Part shown: positions 55,341 to 64,000 of the stretch, piece after piece
Layout: each line of letters starts with the position of its first letter
Position numbering within the stretch: position 1 is the first letter of the stretch
Assembly (NCBI GenBank): GCA_022749755.1
Contig: CM040443.1
Coordinates: 6,797,191 to 6,861,190 of the forward strand
Source of the DNA: Azadirachta indica
Lineage: Eukaryota; Streptophyta; Magnoliopsida; Sapindales; Meliaceae
Length of the DNA: 64,000 nucleotides
Direction of reading: 5' to 3'
Translations under genes and position numbers: made by a program
The notes under the pieces: generated by a model
Databases searched by the model: none
What the model saw: only the letters and a program-made list of their open reading frames with translations
Told to the model about the DNA's origin: nothing

Positions 55341-57059
55341 AAGAAAGAATTTTAGCCGAATATCTTGTTTGGCATACCAATTATACGGTATTCCTAATAC
55401 TAATTGTAATTTTTTTATTTTTGAAAAAAAATGGAATATCCTACGTCATCATCAACTCTATGACTCTTTATCTATCGGAGTAGTTACCCAATACCTAGGA
55501 ATTAGGATGGGACATGGGGACTATGAAGTTCTCTTTTGGGAGCCCACAATACAGAAAATAAAAGGGCGTAGGAGCAACAGAAAATAAATAATTGGGACAA
55601 TCTCACGTGGCAATAGTCGAGAAGTTATTGTCTCTGCCACATGAGCAGAAGATGCCAGCATGTCAGTGGATGCCAGCTGGCAATCCGAATAAGTTCAGTA
55701 CAGAGTACAGACAACAGTTTTGCAGCAAGTGGGGTTCTTACTTTTGAAGACAATAGGCTTACAGGCTGGCGGTCTGCGACTGCTTAGAATGGCGGTACCT
55801 CACAGGCTCACATCCACACTCACCCTTCTTTTATTATTTGTACAACTGGCTTTGCTCACGCAATACGACAACACCCCCCACCCCGCTTCTCGAGAAATAT
55901 GTCGTTTCGTATCATTTAAATCTTTTTTTTTTTCATCTATTTTCATTTTCATTTCAATAAATTTCAATTTTCGAATTTTAAACACACTCCATCTTACCAC
56001 AATTACCCCTTTTCAATTAGTCATGCTTTATATTTTTTTTTAAACTAAGAAAAGTTCGTTTAAAAAAAATCATTGACTAATTAAAGCATTATTAAGTCAC
56101 TTTTTTAAATAAAAAATTATATCATATAGTGTTATTTTTGGAAAGGTGATATGAATTTTCATGTTTATTAATATAATATTAAGTATATTATTTTAATAAA
56201 ATAAATTAAGTAGGGGGATATATTATTTGACTGTTTAATTTTATATAATTTTTTACTTTACTATAAACGATTAAATTTAAATATTTTTAAATATTAAAAT
56301 TATATTTCACATATATATTATTAATTAATGTGCATTAATTATATTTAATGATTTATAAATGATATAAAAAATTATATAAATTTTAAAGATTATTAATAGG
56401 TTTTCGTTAATTAATACGTTCATAAAATAAATTTAAACTAATTTTTCCAATATTAAATGATCATGATTTTGTTTATTTTGGCTATTGAATTTTCAATGTA
56501 CACATCATAACATATCATTTATTTAATAAATAAAATTTTTTTTAGTAATCAAGATTTTTAATAGGATTTATCAAAAAAATATAAGAACATATAAACAATG
56601 TACCATTGCCACTCATCTTCATAAATAAGAGAACATTTTTCTGTGAATTTAATAAATTTATTCAAACCAAAACAAACTTTCCACTACGAAAGATCTTCTT
56701 ATATAAATATAAACAGCTAGCAAAAGAATATTACAGCAAAAATAAGTACAAAGAATTTGACTTTCCATCATTAATTATCTTCAATACCAAAGCCAAAACA
56801 TGTCTAGAATCTACAAGCAAACAATTGAAAAAAGGGGTATAATTGTCAATTTATCATCACAAAACCAAAACAAAAACCGCAATAATTACTTTGATCACCT
56901 AGTTTGAACAAGATCACGAAATAATTAAAATTAATTAATAAACTAAAATAAATCCCACTTAGATAAAACCAGCACGTTTAATTTCATCTACTCCACATCA
57001 TTATTTTTTAAATTAAAAAAAAAAAAGGAAACCAAACTCCTTTTTAAGAACGCGTTCAG

Positions 57060-57250
57060 AATTCTGAGTCTTCGCGTTCCCGCCGCCCATTCTCTCATTT
57101 CTCGACGCTCTCTCTCTCTCTAAGGACACGTTTTCCTTTCTTTCTGTTTCTCGACAACGGAACCCAGAACTTTTGAACGCATAGTGGAAGAAAGAAGTTT
57201 TCTTTAAGGAATAAAAAGAGTTCCTTCTCGTTTGTTTTTAGCTTTGTAAC
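57060..57250 (+). promoter_or_regulatory. Leader/core promoter region of the O-fucosyltransferase gene
   Basis: Composition changes sharply to GC-richer sequence at about 57060, and a CT microsatellite (about 57108-57122) lies some 130 bp upstream of the ATG at 57251. CT-rich leaders are common in plant housekeeping genes. No clear TATA box is placed. This is inference from composition only. Confidence 0.4.
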
Positions 57251-60040
57251 ATGGCAAAATCAAAGAAACTTTCGTACATATCAGTTCCTTCTCAGATAAT
57301 AAACTCTTTATCATCTTCTTCACTTCAGTCTCTCCTTGTTTCGCCAAAGAAATCTTCCAAAACCAGCCTCAGTAAGAGATTCTTTTCGTTTAACTGGTAC
57401 AAGAGCCCAAGGCTTTGGTTCTGTACTCTGTTTTTCTTTGGTCTTTTTGGTATGTTAAAACTTGGGTTCATTCTTGATCCTTTGATCCCTTTCTCTTCAA
57501 ATCCATGTTTCACAAGACAGACACAAGACTCATTTCCAAAAGGGTACGAAAAATCCCTTCTGAGTTTTGCTTCAAACGATGGTCAAAATGGTCAGAAAGA
57601 TGAGTTTTTGAATGATAATGGTCAGTCAGAGTTTTTAATCCCAAATGGGGATTTAAAATCAGAGGAGAGTATTGAGTCAAACGGTGAGAAGGTTTCGTTT
57701 TTGAAGGGACATCGCCAATCAAAAGCAGTGATGGCAAAAGGGTATGGAGAATCAGTGGAGGACAGTGAGTTTTGGAAGCAACCAGATGGGATGGGGTACA
57801 AACCATGCTTGGGTTTCAGCCGGAACTACAGAAAGCAAAGTGAGGCGATTGTGAAAGATAGGAGAAAATATTTGTTGGTTGTAGTCTCAGGTGGCATGAA
57901 TCAGCAGAGGAATCAGATTGTTGATGCTGTGGTCATTGCAAGAATTCTTGGTGCTGCTCTTGTTGTTCCCATCTTGCAAGTCAATGTCATTTGGGGCGAT
58001 GAAAGGTAAACTACGTTCCTTATTTATTGTTTTTATCGATTTTTGTTTGAGGAGAACAAATAGATTGAAGATACCTTTTTTTTTTCTCTTTCGTTTTCAT
58101 TTGATGGTTGCAGTGAATTCTCTGATATATTTGATTTGGAGCATTTCAAGAAAGTTCTTGCAAATGATGTGAGGATAGTTTCATCGTTGCCATCGACACA
58201 TATAATGACAAGGCCAGTGGAGGAGAAACGAACTCCCCTTCATGTTTCCCCTCAATGGATTCGTGCTCGATATCTTAAGAGGGTAAGAAATATTAACCAT
58301 TTGGGTTATTTAGAAGCAAACATTGTTGCTTTCTCTTGGAAATTTTGTTTCAAAAAATGTTTGACTTCCTAAAAGCAAAAAAATATTTTAGTCTCTGTTG
58401 GAGTTTATTGATGGCCTGCAAGTTGTTGGAGTAGGTTTTACAAGGTCCTAACAATTTTATTGGCTCATAATTTTAACTGTCTCCTAAGCTGAATTTACCG
58501 TGACAGTTGAAGAAACTTCTTAAAAACATGTCAACGACGGTTTACCTTGTAGCTACTGTAACACGAAGAAACATCAAAAGTTCATCAGTTCCTCGAGCCA
58601 CCCAATTTAAGTATCATCCATGTTGATGCAATGACTACAATCTCTTGTAAATTAAACAAATTTTGGTTGTTTCAATTTATTAGTTTGTCAACAAACTGAA
58701 CACTCTTTCTTAAGTTACAAGTCTTGTGAACAATTAAGTTGTTGCTGGATAAGAATAATTGTCCCAAGTGTATGCCTGTTGGCCCAGTTGGTCTTATTTG
58801 TGCATTTTCTCTGTTTCTGCAGCTGAACAGAGAAGGAGTTTTGCTGTTACGTGGCCTCGATTCAAGGCTCTCTAAAGATCTCCCTTCCGATCTTCAGAAG
58901 CTTCGCTGCAAGGTACCTCATAGGATCTCTCTCTCAAGTTCTGAATTTTGTTTTTGTGTGATTTCTTGAATTACATTTTCTTTTCGGTTGATTTATTCAG
59001 CATATATTCTTTCTGGTTCATCTAATTAATTTATCATATTCTAAACACTTCTTCCTTTGACTTCAGGTGGCCTTCCATGCATTACGCTTTGCCCCACCAA
59101 TTTTGGAACTCGGTAACAAGCTTGCTGAGAGGATGCGGAGCAAGGGACCCTACCTTGCTCTTCATTTAAGAATGGAGAAGGATGTTTGGGTGAGGACCGG
59201 TTGCCTTCCTGGTCTAAGCCCTGAGTATGACGAGATAATAAACAACGAGAGGAAACGGAGGCCAGAGCTTTTAACTGCAAGGTCAAACATGACCTACCAC
59301 GAGCGAAAGCTGGCTGGTCTCTGCCCCTTGAATGCCGTGGAGGTGACAAGGTTTGTGTCATTTCAACTAATTAACCTTTTACCTTCCCATATGCATTGAT
59401 TTTTTAATGACTGAATTTTGGTTGTTTTGTTACAATATATCAGGTTACTTAAGGCACTTGGAGCACCCAAGAATGCAAGAATATATTGGGCAGGAGGGGA
59501 ACCGTTAGGTGGAAAAGATGCCCTACTCCCGTTAATCACAGAATTTCCCCATTTGTACAATAAGGAGGATCTTGCTTTACCTGGTGAACTAGAACCATTT
59601 GCAAACAAAGCTTCTCTTATGGCTGCCATTGACTACATTGTTTCAGAGAACAGTGATGTTTTCATGCCTTCTCATGGAGGAAATATGGGCCATGCAATTC
59701 AGGTATTGTCACCCTCAACCCTACCTGTTGCGTTTTCTATGTTTTTTAGTTAGTGATTGCAGTGGAGTGAAGAAATTCTAACTATTGTGTGAACTTATAT
59801 TTACAGGGTCACAGAGCTTATGCGGGGCACAAGAAGTATATAACCCCAAACAAAAGACACATGCTCCCTTACTTCCTAAACTCTTCTCTACCTGAAGCAG
59901 AATTCAACAGAATCATAAAGGAGTTGCACAATGAATCCTTGGGGCAGCCTGAACTCAGGAATAGCAAAGAAGGAAGAGATGTTACAAAGTATCCGGTCCC
60001 CGAGTGTATGTGCAATGATTCTCATACTCATTCCTCGTGA
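57251..60040 (+). CDS. Plant O-fucosyltransferase family protein (GT106-type, 6 exons, 596 aa)
   Basis: A type II Golgi membrane glycosyltransferase of the plant O-fucosyltransferase family (PF10250), expected to act on cell-wall glycans or glycoproteins. Exons: 57251-58005, 58114-58282, 58823-58912, 59067-59350, 59444-59702, 59807-60040; total 1791 nt. Residues 1-53 are a Ser/Lys-rich cytosolic tail, 55-75 a single membrane segment (LWFCTLFFFGLFG), then a low-complexity stem to about residue 180. The fold begins at KYLLVVVSGGMNQQRNQIVDAV. The conserved motifs LHLRMEKDVW, IYWAGGEPLGG, ASLMAAIDYIVSENSDVFMPS and HGGNMGHAIQGHR, typical of this family, follow. The protein ends soon after a basic ITPNKRH segment. 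It is convergent with the methyltransferase gene at 61859. Acceptor specificity is unknown. Confidence 0.93.
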
Positions 60041-61858
60041 TCACATTGCACAGATTTCTTTGCTACCAGAAGTTGTAACATTTTGGCAAATGCCTCGGAT
60101 TTGAGCCTCTCTGAAAGCTACGTACGGATGGACTTGAGGGCAGCGAAGGTTCTTTCTACCACTGTTTTAAAGAAAAATCACAGCAAGCCAGTCTCTTTTT
60201 GCAATGTGTACTAAAAATTTTATTTGTGCATATAAATTCAACAGGATACATTCTTTAATTCTTTATATAGGATAATGCTTTTTACCAAGGATAATTTACT
60301 CCCTGGCATTCCTTGTAACGCATTGATGTACCACAGATGCATACGTGTATATGAGTATAAATAAAAGCAATTCTTTAATTTCATGATTTAATTTGTTTCA
60401 GCTTCTAAACTTTTGAGACGGTGCAATTTTTATTTGTGAGAGTAGCTTCCATTGACCTTTATAGTGCTCTTTTCAAGCCTGAAACAAAACCGCTTTATTT
60501 ATATTAATAGAACTTCTAATGTGCAGACGATAGCACTTCATAAAATGCCAGATTCCATGTAGATTAGCAAAAATAGCGTTGATTTACTTCGAACTTACGT
60601 TTTAAAAATGCAGACTTTGTGGAAGAATATATTCTCGTTTCGAGTATTCATGTTATTTATACTTAAAAAGAATTAGGATGTTTTTCTTGTGGTTTAAAGC
60701 GTGAAATGGAGGCAAACATCTTAAATTAAAACTGGGATGAGTATGCAACGAGTGGTCCCTTCTGTTTCACTGCCGTCAAGTCACTCCAGCTCCAGCCGAT
60801 TGCGTTGCCACTTTCAAGTTGTAGGTTTCCTTCTCCAAAATCATTCTAACAATTCATAAAGCCAATTTTTTAGTCATTGCCTTTTACGCAAATTTATTTT
60901 CTTTTTCTCACGCTTGTTTTGGCAGTAGCCATTAGGTAACATGAAAATGGTGGCTGATAATAAGGAAAGAGAAGGAAATAGTGACGACTGATGCTGCTGC
61001 TGTTATTCTTTTTTATTAAATTTTTAATTTTAATATAAAGCTACACATACACATCCGTTTGTAACAGAACAAGGAAACGTTTGAATATTTTAAAGAAATT
61101 GTGTGGATATGAACAAGTTCTACTTTTTGAAGGAAGTTGTTGGGGGGACGATATCATATTGTACGCAAAAATCCTACATGGATCCAATCGGTGGACTGGC
61201 TGCATTTCAGGAAATCCATATTTCCAAAAAAAATATGAAGCATTAACTATAACTGAAATTGTTTCCATTTCAAAGTGAAAACAGAAGCTGCCACAAACTC
61301 ATCATCGCCAGCTTATCTGTCATCTTCTTTCGTGTCTTCAAGTCTTACTGTCCTGTCCAGTACGTATCTGCAGATCACTGATAATGATAAAATGGAAGTT
61401 TGTGCATGAGTATGCTACTTTAGATATTGACAATGAACAGGTAGGTACTGATACAAAACAATTTTATTGGATAAATTGAATCATAAATGTCACAAAATTC
61501 TGATAAAGAATTACAAGAGATACGTTGATTAGCTACCTTGCAAAATTTTGTACTCAATGATCGCAATTTTATCATCCTGAACTTGAACAAACCCAACAAA
61601 AAAGTTTGGAATGACAGGCTAGCCGCTTTCTTTAAAGCTTCTTGTAATCCGAGATAAAAAAAAAAAATGACCACTCTTCAGTTATTCTCTGGGTAACAAA
61701 TCTTCAGACTTAATCAGGACTTCAGCGATAAAGATTCTTGTATGTCCATTGAAGCTTGGCAATAATGGCTTTTAACTTGACCTCATAAATGAATTGTTAG
61801 ACAGCATTATTTAGTTGCCCAATTTAATTGATCCAATGTAAGGTCTAAATGCCCACTC
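60041..61858. other. Intergenic between convergent genes
   Basis: It contains the 3' UTRs of both neighbours. A TATAAATAAAAGC sequence at about 60354-60366 could serve as a poly(A) signal for the O-fucosyltransferase. No coding segment, RNA gene or repeat was recognised. Confidence 0.5.
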
Positions 61859-64000
61859 TTAGACAGCATGACTTGGCTCGGCTAAACAGGGTGCTTCGTT
61901 AGCATGTGGCCAAAATGGAGAGAGTGAAACTACTTTCCCAATAATAATCAAGGTTGGAGATAGCAGTTTAGCTGATGCAGTTTTATCAGCGAGATCCTTC
62001 AGTTCTGCAAAAACCTGCAGAATTGCAAATGGAAATAAAATCAGGGGCAGCAACAACAGAAAGGCGGGAAATGCATAAGCTTTATTTATTTTTATGATTG
62101 TCTCTCACTGTACTTCCTCAAGTTTTTGCCTCATGTTTAGGATCAAAAGTTCTAAAGGACAAAAGCAAACAATTGTATGTATCAATACTGAAATAGTAAA
62201 ATTTCCCTGGATCTGATTTCTATCAATATAATCTTTGCACCTAATTGATCAATTAATACCATCTGTAGTAGAAGAAGCATTTAAAGACCACATAAGAAAG
62301 AACGAGTTCCACTTTGTTCCTTGAAAAAGAAACTATTCACCCAATTGCGATTCATATTTTCCATATGCTATTTTCTAACAGCCAATTTAGTTTCATGCTC
62401 TACCAAATAGACAACATAATTACAGAACTTCTCCACCTGAAGAAATTTCTAATTTATTAAATAAGTCTCACGCTCTACCAAATACAACATAAATTACAGG
62501 ACTTCTCCACGAGAACATGCTAATTTATTTGAGATAATTCCCATATATTATGCACTGTATTAAGTATATATAACCAAAATAAGCACAATGATAAAACATA
62601 AATGCAGACCCACACATGAATACACAAAACAAGGCTCATGCTTACATAGCGTTGCTGAGGTGTTGTTCCTCTCTCAATTGCAGCAGCTGGTGTATTCAGT
62701 GGCAAACCATGATGCATCAACTTTACCGTGAGAGTAGGAAGAGTTGATAAGCCCATATAAACAACCAAGGTCGAATTGGGGTCAGCATCATTTTCAGCTA
62801 CAAATAGAGGATCTGTTCCACCTTTTCTAGAGTGCCCTGTGTGAAATCTAACACTATTTGCAACACCCCGATGAGTTAACGGAATTCCTAGCTCTGCTGC
62901 TATCCCTGAAGCAGCAGTGATACCTGCAAAGCAACCAGTACAACAATCAAACTATTGAACCAGATAAAATCTTCATTTGCTATAGGAAATTCATGAAGAT
63001 CAACTAAACATGATACTAAAGAAACAAAAGGACTGCTATCATAATGGGAGTAATGTACCTGGGATAACCTTCACTTGAATTCCTTGCTGTTGCAGAAAAT
63101 CCATCTCTTCTCCTCCCCGCCCAAATACCTAAATATTCCAACAGACATATTTCAAATAAATTCTACTAAGAATCACATGATATTGCAGTTCTAAGCCTAT
63201 TCTATTAGATTTCAATAATTTCTGACAATGTATATAGAAACTCACCAGTGGATCCCCTCCTTTAAGTCTCACAACATTAGCTCCAGCTTCAGCAAAACTC
63301 AGAAGCAACTCGTGTATTTCCTCCTGCAACAACACCCACAAAATATGAGTATTTCCCCACAGTAATAACATAGAGGAAAACCTGAAGTTTTGCATACTCA
63401 AAAACTTAAAAGCCTAATTCACCCAATTTCTTTAATCACATCATAAAGCCAACAAGATACCCAATTACTTAACTCTGAAAAGTTCACAAAAACAGTAATC
63501 TACAAGAAAATTCAACCAATAACGATAAACAATATAGAAACAAAGAAAAACTCCAACACCCAATTTACAAAACAATGGAAAGGTATAAAATTTCAGAGAG
63601 AAATAGATTAACAACGTAAAACCAATCCAAATATTGGCTACAGAACAGAACTTCAACAAAATTTTCATTTCTTTTCAGAGAAAGTAATAATTTTTACCTG
63701 GGTTCTGCTGTGGTATCCAGCAGTCTTGCCAACATACAGAAGTCTAGCGTTTGGACCAACCAAGTCAAGCACATCATTGGAAACCAATCTATCATACAAC
63801 AAAAGATCAGCTTCTTGTATCACTCTCATCGCCTTTAATGTCAACAGTTCAGGGTCACCAGGTCCCATCCCCACCAAGTACACATTCCCAGGGCCACACT
63901 TTTCACCTTTCCCCTCACCACACTTCTCCTCCCTCTTCTCCCTCAACACCTGAAGCAACTTCTTCAATTCCGGCAGCTGCAAGACGATGTCGTTTCGTCT
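61859..64000 (-). CDS. UPM1: Uroporphyrinogen-III C-methyltransferase (SUMT), 5' end outside the window
   Basis: SUMT uses S-adenosylmethionine to methylate uroporphyrinogen III at C2 and C7, giving precorrin-2, the first step of siroheme synthesis in plastids (cofactor of nitrite and sulfite reductases). Exons in transcription order: window end to 63698 (partial), 63323-63246, 63128-63059, 62923-62646, 62014-61859; the stop is at 61859-61861. The first exon contains the N-terminal SAM motif YLVGMGPGDPELLTLKA and DLLLYDRLVS. Then come VRLKGGDP, VFGRGGEE, VIPGITAASGIAAELGIPLTHR, TLVVYMGL, AIERGTTPQQRY and a final PTLIIIGKVV block. The frame is open to the window edge with no start Met visible, and the plastid transit peptide should lie beyond 64000. 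Function is assigned by family motifs with high confidence; the symbol is by analogy with Arabidopsis. Confidence 0.93.

Larger units (their letters stand above)
48316..57250. other. About 9 kb gene-poor AT-rich interval with simple repeats
   Basis: I see no gene with domain support. The interval holds many (TA)n tracts (for example 48752-48778, 49510-49530, 51008-51029, 51684-51702), an ATGC-type run (51303-51317), TTTTC repeats (52689-52718), a TTG run (53476-53497), a TCC array (53881-53926), CATGCC repeats (53941-53964), ACATA repeats (53993-54026), a CCTTG array (54815-54840) and an AAG array (55312-55345). Open frames over these arrays are repeat artefacts. A segment at about 50548-50802 begins GGGCTGAGCCA and ends AGCGCTTCGCCCCTA, like a short inverted-terminus repeat. 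The last 300 bp should be the promoter of the O-fucosyltransferase gene. Confidence 0.6.

Noticed and set aside
55369..55587. 72-codon plus-strand frame downstream of an AAG array
   Set aside because: It starts in repeat-derived sequence, has no recognised motif and no plausible neighbouring exons.
59041..59629. Minus-strand frames over the O-fucosyltransferase exons
   Set aside because: Antisense shadows of exons 4 and 5, which carry the family motifs on the plus strand.
63465..63668. Minus-strand frame between SUMT exons 1 and 2
   Set aside because: It lies in the intron between clear splice sites at 63698 and 63323 and is AT-rich hydrophobic translation.

Overview
This is a nuclear plant (eudicot, probably woody rosid) segment. 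The evidence is the AT-rich composition, many short GT-AG introns, TA/ATT microsatellites, Ty1-copia retrotransposons primed by initiator tRNA-Met, and plant-specific gene families. The species cannot be named from the sequence alone. Exon coordinates below were read by eye from splice sites and frame continuity. In every gene called intact and lying wholly in the window, the exon lengths sum to a multiple of three.

Layout: (1) 0.3-48.3 kb is a tandem, same-strand (+) cluster of family-1 beta-glucosidases (GH1). Five genes look intact (299-4603, 21238-24618, 31093-34789, 37168-40751, 42386-46003). All share one 13-exon structure, a signal peptide, the acid/base motif NEP and the nucleophile motif TENG. 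The cluster also holds one multiply broken pseudogene (12830-20716), a two-exon fragment (about 35485-35933) and a heavily deleted relic (47469-48315). (2) Mobile DNA fills the gaps: a 5'-truncated copia element with its 3' LTR (6115-8660), a full-length but mutated copia element (13637-19260) inserted in exon 5 of the GH1 pseudogene with a 5-bp target duplication, and two Mutator-like long-TIR elements (25541-28348 and 28926-30752). The first Mutator-like element carries a 1.25-kb ATT-rich satellite and a 100-bp foldback. (3) 48.3-57.2 kb is about 9 kb of AT-rich DNA rich in simple repeats with no recognisable gene. (4) 57.25-60.04 kb holds a six-exon Golgi-type O-fucosyltransferase gene on +. 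(5) 61.86 kb to the window end holds a uroporphyrinogen-III C-methyltransferase gene on -, whose 5' end is outside the window.

Functional reading: the GH1 array is a secondary-metabolite type cluster evolving by duplication, deletion and transposon insertion, with enzymes that probably hydrolyse plant beta-glucosides in a secretory, apoplastic or vacuolar compartment. Genes 4-6 are the most alike and look like the most recent duplicates. The two genes at the right edge are conserved single genes (cell-wall/glycan transfer and siroheme synthesis), convergent to each other, and mark the end of the cluster. I found no clearly novel system. The points most worth a second look are the nested history of the GH1 pseudogene, the Mutator-like elements, one of which ends at the likely TATA box of GH1 gene 4, and an unidentified antisense coding relic at 9.6-10.2 kb.
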